Shown: in pieces, positions 1-7,977 of the stretch | Layout: each line of letters opens with the position of its first letter | How positions within the stretch are numbered: the first letter of the stretch is position 1 | NCBI GenBank assembly: GCA_965214945.1 | Contig: OZ244029.1 | Span: 744,001 to 808,000 of the forward strand | DNA from: JAAXHB01 sp965214945 | GTDB lineage: Bacteria; Actinomycetota; Acidimicrobiia; Acidimicrobiales; Aldehydirespiratoraceae | Direction of reading: 5' to 3' | DNA: 64,000 nt | Program-made: the position numbers and the translations under genes | The notes under the pieces: generated by a model | Told to the model about the DNA's origin: nothing | Database searches by the model: none | The model's input: the letters and a program-made list of their open reading frames with translations, nothing else

Positions 1-86
1 GCTGGGGATATGCGCCCAGTATGGACCATCACGAGGGCAACTCCAACCCCTTAGGGCAGGCGCACGGTCCCGCTGTCGAACCCTGC

Positions 87-1043
87 TCAGTCCTCAACGG
101 TCGTTGCGTATTGCACTGTCAGCGACGTAGCAAACATCACCGCTACCAACGCAAAGGTCGGGGAGAAGACGCCGGGATGACCGACTGCATGAGACGTTAC
201 ATGTCGGTTGAAGTGCTTAGGTAGAGGTTGTCCGCTGCTCGGAAACCACTTATCGAACACCACAGAGCGAGGCTTCAGCGTCAGGTACGCTGCAGCTAGT
301 CGAACGAGCACATTATCGAATGGCTCTCGCTCCTTCTCCTTCGCATGCTGCCGCTCATCTTTGCCGTTAGGCCAGCGAAAGATGCTGTCGATGATGTTTG
401 AAGCATGAGACTGAGCAGGCCCCTGGAAGTCAGCTCGCAACGCATCGACTGCATCTCGACACTGGACAGCCCATTCATGATCGATTGAGGTCACGGCATC
501 CCTGCAGTCGTCCAAGATGTCATCCTGGCGACTAGTGAGAATCTCAAAGCGTGTTTCTGCGTCCGGGGCATCGAGGAGAGCTACGACGATCTCACGGCGG
601 GGAATCCAACTCAATGGGATCCCCTCTTCTAGCGAGATCGCTGCAACCACATCGAGGCGGCGTACCTCTTGAAGGTTGCTGGGGATGCCCCGCCCTAGCG
701 ATTTACTGAACCGCGCCAGGGCCCCACCCAAGTGAGACAGATCGATCTTTGGCACCAAGGCCGCCAATTGCTCAGAGATTCGAGCGAAAGGTTCCATCTG
801 CTCTTTGAGCAACTGTTGAAAGCCAGCCGCGTTACGAGCGAACTCCTCAAGCTGCAAACTCAGATTGAATACCTCGGTGATCGAGGAGAGGTCGATTGAG
901 TTCGACAAGGCCTCTGTCCATTTGAGCCCTGCATCTCGGGGAACTATTAGGGGCTTCGTGAGGATCTGCTTATGTGAATCCGCAATGACTGAGAAGTCGA
1001 TCGATTCAGCGAAGTACCTTGCGATTGCCCGCTGCGCCTCCAT
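87..1043 (-). CDS. Hypothetical protein with a C-terminal HEPN-like RNase motif
   Basis: 318-residue protein that I cannot assign to a named family. The first ~250 residues are charged and helical without recognisable enzyme motifs. Near the C-terminus it carries R280-x4-H285 (sequence NRHVTSH), the R-x(4-6)-H pattern of HEPN ribonucleases, followed by a helical hydrophobic stretch (ALVAVMFATSL). In HEPN families this motif cuts RNA in anti-phage or toxin systems; applying that here is inference. It lies downstream of another large defence-like gene on the same strand. ATG 1043 was chosen because a GAGAG stretch precedes it and an in-frame TAA lies 18 nt upstream; see the entry at 1059. Confidence 0.6.
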   Translation of the reverse strand: MEAQRAIARYFAESIDFSVIADSHKQILTKPLIVPRDAGLKWTEALSNSIDLSSITEVFNLSLQLEEFARNAAGFQQLLKEQMEPFARISEQLAALVPKIDLSHLGGALARFSKSLGRGIPSNLQEVRRLDVVAAISLEEGIPLSWIPRREIVVALLDAPDAETRFEILTSRQDDILDDCRDAVTSIDHEWAVQCRDAVDALRADFQGPAQSHASNIIDSIFRWPNGKDERQHAKEKEREPFDNVLVRLAAAYLTLKPRSVVFDKWFPSSGQPLPKHFNRHVTSHAVGHPGVFSPTFALVAVMFATSLTVQYATTVED

Positions 1044-1058
1044 GAATCTCTCGAGACC

Positions 1059-1205
1059 TTACTCTTGCAGGAAATGCCGGGGCATTTTAATAGCTGAGAG
1101 GTGGCGAGACACGAGGCTTCGCTGTAGCGCAGAGAACGCTCTGAGTTCATCGGCGCGAGCTTCATCTTCGCCTGCACTGGGCTCGTTGTCTTCGTTCACC
1201 TTCAC
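1059..1205 (-). other. Possible 5' extension of the HEPN-like gene cut off by a stop codon
   Basis: Upstream of the 318-residue gene the same reading frame stays open for about 48 codons from GTG 1205 and ends with TAA at 1061-1059, only 15 nt before ATG 1043. The translated stretch is charged and helical (ADELRAFSALQRSLVSRHL) and looks coding. Either a nonsense mutation has shortened the protein or this is a small leader ORF translationally coupled to the next gene. The remaining sequence from 1206 to 1432 shows nothing else I can support. Confidence 0.3.
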
Positions 1206-1432
1206 AGTTCGTTCACCGTCACAGTCTGCCGTCGCCTTGTGACAGCGTAGCTGCCTATCGGTACCCGATCAACCTACGGTGCGTTCGCTCCGCAAGCGGG
1301 CCGAATGTGCAGCAGAAAAGAGACAACTGCCACGTGAGTCCGGTCCAGGCGTCGCGGGTGCCTTCCCGACCTTGTCGAGTCCGGTGCCGCCGTCATTGCT
1401 ATTTCGGCTCAGCGGCCTTCCCGCTTCCACGA

Positions 1433-4213
1433 CTAGTTGTCGCCAGCATTCCTCTCAAGAAGCGCCGTCTGGAGGCGCCTGTATTCATCGGTGTATACCA
1501 GCTCCTGAGCTGTCGTGATGTACTCGGATGCATGATCCAACAGGCCACGTAGCTCCCACTCGTTGACCGAATTTCGCACGAGTAGATTCAAAATCTCCAG
1601 TCCCGTCTCCGTGGGAGATGCGGTCACTACGCGCTCCGCGATTCGATGCGCCCAGTTGATGCGACCACCACTGGCCTTCAGCGTCCTCAGGGTCAGTTTG
1701 GCCCACAATCGGTCGTCAAGGCAGCCGATCTCGGAGAACAGGCCGAACCCTCGAAGTGATGTCCCTGACCGTCGGGTGATGTTCTTTTGCCAGAACTTGA
1801 CTGCGAGATCGATGTGGTGACTGTCCGTATCCTCATGGCGGAGCATACGACCTAGCGTCTCGGCGGCCTCCGAGACGAGGTTCTTGCTCTTCATGAAGTT
1901 CACAACCTGGGCGACGCTGTACCCGTCACATTCCCAGAGCATCGCAACGAGGTAGTGTTCCAGCGCACGGTCAACCTTGCGCACGACCGAGTCTTGGACC
2001 TGTTTGCGGAAGTTCTCCAGGAGCCAGGCGTTCGGGTTGCCCCACTTGATGGCCTGGTCCACTGTCAGCTGGCCCAACCTATCGGGGGCTTCGTCGCCGA
2101 AGAGGAGACTGCTATTCGCGTCCGCCCATTCCGGAAGGACGTGGCGCAGGAAGCTGAGCCGCGGAGCCAGAATAGCGCGGTGCTCTGCTCCATCGTGGCC
2201 GTCCAACCGTAGAGTTGCCTCGATCAACTCTACGGCCTCTCGGCGAACGGACCTTCCTTGCTTGAACTCATTGGCCATGAAGGAAACGACGGCTTGCAGT
2301 GCTCGAGTACATGGCCTATTGATCGCTCTGTCTAGGGGATCGAGTTCGTGATCAGATGATAGGACAGAGGGCTCGAACTTCTGAAGTACTTGTGTCTCGA
2401 GCAGAGCCCAAACGCTATCGGCTCGGTAACCGAAGTCGATATCAGCGTCGGCGAGTGCCTTGAGCAGATCGACGGCCGCACGGTCTGCTCCACGCCAGCC
2501 CTCTTCGTGGTCGAAGTCGTTGTGGCTGAGATGCTCAGCGTGCCACGGATGGACAGTCACAAGATGTACGAGATCGAGCACCTTGTCGACAGGGATATCG
2601 ATGTCAGCTGTGAGAGATGAGAGGGCGCGGATGTAATGCGTGATGTAAATTGGGTACCGAAGCTTGGTGGCAATGCTAACAGGGTTCGATGCCCAACGAA
2701 CGGGATCGGCCTCGACGACCGCTTCGAGGGTTCTCGCCAACTCCCAGAATCCGCCGAAGATATCCCCAGGTGCAGGTCTCCACTCAGAGATCAACCGTGC
2801 CGCATCACCGGGCTCTCTCTCAAGAAGCTCCTCGGAAGAGAACGGACTCCGTCCAGTCTCCGTCTCTGCGTGTGCTCGGTGCAGAAGAGCGGAGCGACTC
2901 ATCCTGCCATACACGGCGGACAGAACTTCGCGGGTAGTCGTCCATTCCTCCGCGACTTGCTCAGGCAGAACAGACAACCAAGCCGAAGCTCGCCTCCATG
3001 CCTGTGGAACCTCATCGGCACCGAGTGCGATCCCAAGCTGCTCTACGCTAGGAGGGCCGCCAAAGACATCGGACCAGCGCAACAGGTAGTCGGCTGGAGC
3101 GCAGACTTCGACAATTCTGTCCAGCAGCAAAATATCGTCACCGGTTGGGTCACGCGTAGTGATCGCCCGCTCGATTTCTTCAATCATCAGCATCTCGTTG
3201 ACGGTCAAGGCGTGCGCGAGGATCCATGGGCGAAGTCGGCTCTGCAAGGGTTCAGCCAGTCCCTCGATCAGCTCAAGCAACTCGACGGCAGGCACCTCAC
3301 CCCAAGCCTTTCGAAGCACAGATATCAGGCATCCCAGCATCGCAGCAAACCGGTCGTCCCGATACTGGTCGAATTCTCGATCGCCAATCGAGCCTGCCAG
3401 ATTCAAGTCGAGCCGCCGTAAGGCAAGGTCATCGCTGGACACCGAGCGGAGCTTGAAACACAGCAGCTCGATCCGACTCCGCGCGTTCTCCGCATTGGTG
3501 CCCTCCACGAACTGTTCGAGCAACGGCTCGCGATAAAGTAGTCGCTCCCAGCTGGCCTCGTTCAGCAACACGTCGGCGAACTTGACCACCAACTCATCGG
3601 TCGGCTCGGTGCTCACAACAGCCAACAGCCCCAGCATGAGCAGCGCTCGCTTGTGCTGATGCTCCCTAATCGCCCTCAAGATCAGATCTAGGGCAGCCGC
3701 TCCACCGAGGTCTAGTGCTGCACGTGCGACATACCAGGTCTGTACCGGATCGGCCTTGTACTTGGTGTACATCTGCTCAAGCCAAACGATGACTTCCTCT
3801 GGGTGGCTCGGCCCAAGGCGCTCCACGGCGGAGAAACCTGCCCAGGCTTCATTAGAATTGGGAGGATTAAGCTTCTCAGCGAGTAGATCAAGCCAGGCGG
3901 GGCTGACGACTCTGGACAGAAAGTACCGGAGATGATTGGCTGTAACTAAGAGTTCGCAGGCCTTCTTCAGGTCGTCCTCACCCGGTGACTCGACTTGTGC
4001 AAGCTCCTTGAGTTCGGCATTCCGCGCCTTGGGAGACGGGAACAGCTGACACAGCATCGCACAAGTGTCACCCCAGAGCTTCAAGGACTTATCCGGCGAG
4101 CACTGGCCGTGAAGAGCACAGTTGAGTCGTTGGAGAAGATTCCTGTACTGCAGGACAGGTGGCGCTTCTGGGGCTAGCTCAACACCTGTTCGATCGGCAA
4201 TCAGCGCGATCAA
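1433..4213 (-). CDS. Large helical-repeat-like protein, main fragment of a frame-split gene
   Basis: 926 residues, rich in Leu/Glu/Ala helices and resembling an all-helical scaffold (HEAT/TPR-like appearance), with no catalytic motif that I recognise. The apparent start is not a real start: the frame continues from the upstream 142-residue ORF if one copy of a 22-bp tandem duplication (4210-4253) is removed. The joined sequence would read RRRLIALIADRTG across the repair point and give a protein of about 1060 residues. A YRNLLQRLNCALHG stretch near the N-terminus resembles helical segments of large putative phage-defence proteins; that comparison is from memory. The HEPN-like gene lies 390 bp downstream on the same strand. 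Function unknown. Confidence 0.6.
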   Translation of the reverse strand: MIALIADRTGVELAPEAPPVLQYRNLLQRLNCALHGQCSPDKSLKLWGDTCAMLCQLFPSPKARNAELKELAQVESPGEDDLKKACELLVTANHLRYFLSRVVSPAWLDLLAEKLNPPNSNEAWAGFSAVERLGPSHPEEVIVWLEQMYTKYKADPVQTWYVARAALDLGGAAALDLILRAIREHQHKRALLMLGLLAVVSTEPTDELVVKFADVLLNEASWERLLYREPLLEQFVEGTNAENARSRIELLCFKLRSVSSDDLALRRLDLNLAGSIGDREFDQYRDDRFAAMLGCLISVLRKAWGEVPAVELLELIEGLAEPLQSRLRPWILAHALTVNEMLMIEEIERAITTRDPTGDDILLLDRIVEVCAPADYLLRWSDVFGGPPSVEQLGIALGADEVPQAWRRASAWLSVLPEQVAEEWTTTREVLSAVYGRMSRSALLHRAHAETETGRSPFSSEELLEREPGDAARLISEWRPAPGDIFGGFWELARTLEAVVEADPVRWASNPVSIATKLRYPIYITHYIRALSSLTADIDIPVDKVLDLVHLVTVHPWHAEHLSHNDFDHEEGWRGADRAAVDLLKALADADIDFGYRADSVWALLETQVLQKFEPSVLSSDHELDPLDRAINRPCTRALQAVVSFMANEFKQGRSVRREAVELIEATLRLDGHDGAEHRAILAPRLSFLRHVLPEWADANSSLLFGDEAPDRLGQLTVDQAIKWGNPNAWLLENFRKQVQDSVVRKVDRALEHYLVAMLWECDGYSVAQVVNFMKSKNLVSEAAETLGRMLRHEDTDSHHIDLAVKFWQKNITRRSGTSLRGFGLFSEIGCLDDRLWAKLTLRTLKASGGRINWAHRIAERVVTASPTETGLEILNLLVRNSVNEWELRGLLDHASEYITTAQELVYTDEYRRLQTALLERNAGDN

Positions 4214-4607
4214 CCGACGCCGATGCCTCCCTCAACCGACGCCGATGCCTCCCTGGTTGATCGTGGAAGCGCTCCAACTCATCGATCGAGCGCAAGAGAG
4301 CATCCAACGCACCTTGCTGATCCTCACCTGGCATCCCAACGACTAGCCCATATCGCTTGCGAGCCTTGACAACCTCCCGGGAGACATCCCGCCACTTTTT
4401 CCCATCTTGAGGCTCAAACTTGGCAAGAATCCTCACTAGCGCCTCGCGAAGGCAATACGCCACCGCCTCGTGCTTGCGAGGGACCTCCAGGTCCGACGAC
4501 AGAAGTTCGTGCGCCGTCCGCAGGAACTCAACAGCCTGACGACCCTTGTCTCCGAATTCAGCGCGAAGGTGATCGCTGAGTTCAGGCTCTAGCTGCTCAA
4601 TCTCCAT
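4179..4607 (-). CDS. N-terminal fragment of the frame-split large helical protein
   Basis: 142 codons. The first ~115 residues (MEIEQLEPELSDHLRAEF onward) are a well-formed helical protein start with a HEAVAYCLREAL segment. The last ~25 residues are out-of-frame translation created by a 22-bp tandem duplication. Deleting one duplicate copy joins this frame directly to the 926-residue ORF downstream (1433-4213), so the two were one gene. Slippage at the repeat could restore the frame, so a reversible on/off switch is possible, although permanent inactivation or an assembly error is simpler. Confidence 0.6.
   Translation of the reverse strand: MEIEQLEPELSDHLRAEFGDKGRQAVEFLRTAHELLSSDLEVPRKHEAVAYCLREALVRILAKFEPQDGKKWRDVSREVVKARKRYGLVVGMPGEDQQGALDALLRSIDELERFHDQPGRHRRRLREASASVDRADCRSNRC
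4210..4253. repeat. Perfect 22-bp tandem duplication that splits a gene
   Basis: Two exact head-to-tail copies (4210-4231 and 4232-4253; unit starts TCAACCGACGCC and ends CCTCCC). As 22 is not a multiple of three, the second copy shifts the frame. Removing one copy by hand restores a continuous reading frame across the junction. Confidence 0.9.
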
Positions 4608-4763
4608 ACCGGACTTCCCGCCACTAGGTCACCGATAGCCTGCAGAGCGACTATGCAGGCTCGGCGAGGTGGCCATACGGCACCACGCTGCAGGCAACAC
4701 TTCCAGCGGTCACAACGCCGACTGCGACCCGCTCGCCGTCATTTCAACCCGTCAGGATCCAGG

Positions 4764-5521
4764 CTATAGCGCTGCGGGCATGGCGTCGTGGTGGGCTCCG
4801 TCGAGTTTGCGGCCGCTGGCTTTTGGGGTTCTACCGCCCCATTGTTTGAAGAAGAACGCCACACCTGCTGCACCGCATTGGTCGCGTAGATCGCGGACCC
4901 AGGCTTTGTCCATCGGTCGGGTGTTTGGCCCGCTTTCGCCGCCGGCGATCAGCCAGTCGATGGAGGTCAGGTCGAGGTTTGGCAGCGGTCTGAGAAGCGG
5001 TTCGGTGCTCACGAAGCGCACCGCCGCGTCGACCTCTCGCAGGTGGTTGAGGCGGAAGGAGTAGCGGTCGGTCTCGACGCTGACTCCCATCCACACGTTG
5101 TCCGGCCAGTCGATATCGGCGGCCAGCGAGACCAGCCGCTTTGAGCGCTTGGTGAGCACCTGGTAGGTGTGCTGGGGCGTGTCGGCCGTCACTTCGAATA
5201 CCCGCTGAATGAAGCCCAACGGCACAGCCGGGTGGAACAGGTCGCTCATCGAGTTGACGAACACCAGCCGCGGCAACCTCCAACGGTAGGGAACAGCAAG
5301 CGTGTCGGCATGGACCGGTCGGCATGGACCGTCAGCGCGAAACCCGGGCCGCTGGTTCGCGGGTCGCCGTCGTTTTGGTACTTCGCTTGTCCCATGGCTT
5401 TCAGGCGCTTCGCCATCGTGAGCGCGTAGCAGTTGTCACAACCCGGGGAAGTCTTGTCGCAACCCGTCGTCGGGTTCCACGTTGTCTCCGTCCACTCGAT
5501 CCCGGACCGATCAGCCATCAC
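4764..5521 (-). pseudogene. DUF5131 (phage Gp37/Gp68, three-Cys-motif) protein, frameshifted copy
   Basis: Nearly collinear with the intact 249-residue DUF5131 protein at 44523-45272. The 5' part (from ATG 5521 or 5518) encodes the three-cysteine motif C-x7-C-x2-C (GCDKTSPGCDNCYA), which in this family is thought to bind an iron-sulfur cluster. A 14-bp tandem duplication at 5304-5331 then throws the frame off. The rest (VFVNSMSDLFHP to the C-terminus) continues in another frame ending at 4764. Without the duplication the frame reads TVHADTLAVPYRWRLPRL, matching the intact paralogue. This copy has no TcmP partner beside it. The ~60 bp upstream of the start also resemble the upstream region of the intact copy, so promoter and gene were duplicated together. 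Confidence 0.85.
5304..5331. repeat. Perfect 14-bp tandem duplication inside the DUF5131 copy
   Basis: Unit GTCGGCATGGACCG at 5304-5317 and 5318-5331. It causes the frameshift in this gene; the intact paralogue near 45 kb lacks the second copy. Confidence 0.9.
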
Positions 5522-5857
5522 CGCACGCTTCTACGACATCTCCATCCACAACGATCGTAGGGACGGAGTGTGACAGCCTCATGCGACGTCGCCTGCGCAG
5601 TCTCCCTGACTCCGCCCACAGCAGCGGTCTAATGTCTGCTGTATGACCGACCGCTTCTGCATGTTCGGAGGCGTCCGATGACCGTCGAAGGCAACACACT
5701 GTCCACCTGTCTCAACCCCGGACCGGATGGCTGGCCGATCATGGTGCCCAGCAATGCCGACACCATGAGACTGCCCCATGGATCGACGTGACCACCGTCC
5801 GCTGCACGCGCTGCTCGGGAGCGCTGCTCCCGACTGGACTACAGAGGAGGCCGGACG
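5522..5857. other. Intergenic stretch with no supportable gene
   Basis: Contains the conserved upstream region of the DUF5131 copy and only very short open frames, such as a 37-codon frame on the plus strand from about 5679. None has recognisable domain content, so no gene is called. Confidence 0.4.
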
Positions 5858-6079
5858 ATGAGCGGCGATCTGGTGGCGGACACGAGGGCGCTGGCCGCCG
5901 ACGTGATGCGCCTCGCAGACCGGGCAGCGGCGCTCACCGTGGACCATGAGCCGTTGCGGGCCGAGGCTCACCGCATCCGAGCGATGGCCGACGACGTCGA
6001 GGCACTGGAGTCCGAGGCCGTCGAGGAGGGTCAGCGGTCACTGCCATCCCGTTCCACCACCCCACCCTCGGCGGGCTGA
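5858..6079 (+). CDS. Small hypothetical helical protein
   Basis: 73 codons starting at ATG 5858, preceded by a GGAGG nine bases upstream. Residues 1-55 form a heptad-like Ala/Leu/Arg/Asp-rich helix (DLVADTRALAADVMRLADRA), and the tail is Ser/Pro-rich. No family recognised. The tail may be out of frame, because a neighbouring frame downstream of ~6030 reads plausibly as protein (LTVIDELDDGILAEITGKDAG). The gene could therefore be a relic with a small indel. Confidence 0.35.
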   Translation: MSGDLVADTRALAADVMRLADRAAALTVDHEPLRAEAHRIRAMADDVEALESEAVEEGQRSLPSRSTTPPSAG

Positions 6080-6185
6080 CAGTCATCGACGAACTCGACG
6101 ACGGCATCCTTGCCGAGATCACCGGCAAGGATGCCGGTGATGGCCTTCGGAGCGGCCGGGTGCGTGCCGATGGTAGAATGCCAAA

Positions 6186-6650
6186 ATGGTGGGCGTCTAT
6201 ACTGAACAACCTGCATTCATCCGGCAGTTGCTTCGTTGCCTCTGCGCTTGCGCTGCGGTCTGCCTGCTCGCAGCATGCGAGACGACAGAGGAGGTCCATG
6301 AGGGGCACGTAGAAGGCGTCCGCCCGCAAGACGTGGTGCATCTGACGCTCCACCAGATCGAGGATGAGGTGGAAGCCAACGAGTTGCGTTTCGCGGACAC
6401 CTACGACGGCAAGGTGCTGCAAGTCAAAGGAGTAATCACACGCTTCCACGAGTTCATCGACCATCACGTGTACCTGTCGCACGACGCAGAAGACTGGAAC
6501 GACATCGTGGACTGCCTGATCATCGAAGACGACCTCCAGCGGATCTTCGCTTACGACGTAGGAGACCCGGTCGAGGTCCGCGGGCTCTTTGACGATGTGG
6601 CGGCCATAGACGACGGCATCAGACTGAAAGGCTGCGAGCTTGTCAGGTAG
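6186..6650 (+). CDS. Small lipoprotein with OB-fold (tRNA_anti-like) domain
   Basis: 154 residues. The N-terminus has a hydrophobic signal with a lipobox ending LLAAC, followed by an acidic stretch, so it is probably a lipid-anchored exported protein. The mature part (ANELRFADTYDGKVLQVKGVI to the GDPVEVRGLFDD region) has the beta-strand pattern of the tRNA_anti-like OB-fold family, where an early strand reads 'GK.v.v.G.i' and a late strand 'G..V.v.G'. The precise start is uncertain: ATG 6186 has no good ribosome site and TTG around 6228 would give a more typical signal peptide. Biochemical role unknown. It stands alone between relics. Confidence 0.6.
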   Translation: MVGVYTEQPAFIRQLLRCLCACAAVCLLAACETTEEVHEGHVEGVRPQDVVHLTLHQIEDEVEANELRFADTYDGKVLQVKGVITRFHEFIDHHVYLSHDAEDWNDIVDCLIIEDDLQRIFAYDVGDPVEVRGLFDDVAAIDDGIRLKGCELVR

Positions 6651-7102
6651 CACCACACAGGCCGCAGGTACGCTGAACTGATGGACATGGACGCCCTGCC
6701 CGACAGGCTTGAGCAGTGCATCCGTGACAGAGCTGACGTTCAGGCAGCCAGTCTGCTGTCCATGCCCGCAGGGGTCGTCGCAAGCAGTGAGCGGGTTCGC
6801 TGCTGACCCTCCCAGCGTTCGCGGCTTTCGCTGAGCCCGTGAGCCGCGGCTGCCCGCCGCATTTGAGCGCCACGACGGCTGGGCCTGGCGTTTCTGCGAC
6901 GCTGATCGCTGAGAGTTGACCGCCGGCGTTTCAATCGGCCAGTCCGCCTACTGGGCCGTGAGAAATCACGCAACATCCCGTGAGAGATTACGCAGCATCG
7001 TCAACGCCTGAACCGTGCGGGCGTATTCTTCGGCGCGTTGTCGATCTCATTTCCTAGGTCGGGCTTCCCTCCATCTCTTCAACACCGGCCGCCCGTTGAT
7101 CT
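6651..7102. other. Gene-poor stretch
   Basis: About 450 bp. The only open frame worth naming is a 41-codon plus-strand frame from ATG 6681 (MDMDALPDRLEQCIRDRADV) with no recognisable domain. Low-complexity Arg-rich translations on the minus strand look like noise. Confidence 0.35.
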
Positions 7103-7867
7103 TCACGTCTGCGACATCGTGGTGTCCAGCGAAGTGCCAGTCGCCGGACCCGCCTTGGAAATCGCAGCCGGTTCGCTCGCCTCGCCCACAGCCTTGGCCA
7201 AGTCTGCCGGATCGTCGCCGGGTTCGGTGGCGTCGATGCCCAGGTCGTCGGGCTCCTCGGCTAGCTCAACGGCGACGCCTTCGAGGGTCTCGGCCAGCGC
7301 CCGGAATTCCTCGAGCGCGGCTTCGAGGTCTTCCACGATCTCCGCCGCGATGACCCCCGGGGGCGGGCAGGTTGTTGGTGTCCTCGAGGCTGTCGCCGCG
7401 TAGCCAGAACACGTCGAGGTTCACCTTGTCGCGCTCGATCAGCTCGTCGTAGGAGTACTTCTTGAACCGCTCGGACTCCACACGCTGGTGGCGGGCGCCG
7501 GGCTTGTAGCAGTCGACGAAGTCGTCGAGGTCGGCCCGGGTGATGGGTTTCTGCTTGAGCGTGAAGTGCTTGTTGGTCCGCAGGTCGTACACCCAAAGAT
7601 CTCTGGTCCACGGCTGCTCGGCGCCCTCCCTGCGCTCGAAGAACACCACATTGGCCTTCACGCCCTGGGCGTAGAAGATCCCTGTGGGCAGCCGCAGCAG
7701 GGTGTGCACCTCGCAGTCGTGCAGGAGCCGTCGGCGGATGGTCTCGCCGGGTGGCGGTAGTCTTGCACCACCCACCCGCAAGCAGCGAGTTGGCGGTCGA
7801 TGTCGCGGCGAGCCTGCTGTTCGGGTGCGATGTGGTCGGAGGCTTCATCCGCCATAGGCCCCGCCAT
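7103..7867 (-). pseudogene. Relic of type I restriction hsdR/hsdM: HsdR N-terminus joined to HsdM C-terminus
   Basis: From 7867 the frame encodes a typical HsdR N-terminus (MADEASDHIAPEQQARRDID, then QLAACGWVVQDYRH). After about 35 codons it stops abruptly at a deletion junction. From ~7740 the sequence is the C-terminal third of an N6-adenine methyltransferase subunit HsdM (LLRLPTGIFYAQGVKANVVF, then KKYSYDELIERDKVNLDVFW). A one-base expansion of a G run near 7357 shifts the frame so that the natural end (VEDLEAALEEFRALAETLEG) lies in another frame. No functional restriction or methylation subunit can be made. Two other relics of the same hsdR gene lie near 45.4 kb and 57 kb. Confidence 0.75.
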
Positions 7868-7977
7868 TCTGCCCCAAACCGCTGGTGGGGTCCGACTCCC
7901 GGCCTAGTCCCGCTCAGCCTGGCCAACCGAGCGGCGGGGCAGCGTTCGGGATGTGGCAGGGACCAATACCTGGGCGC

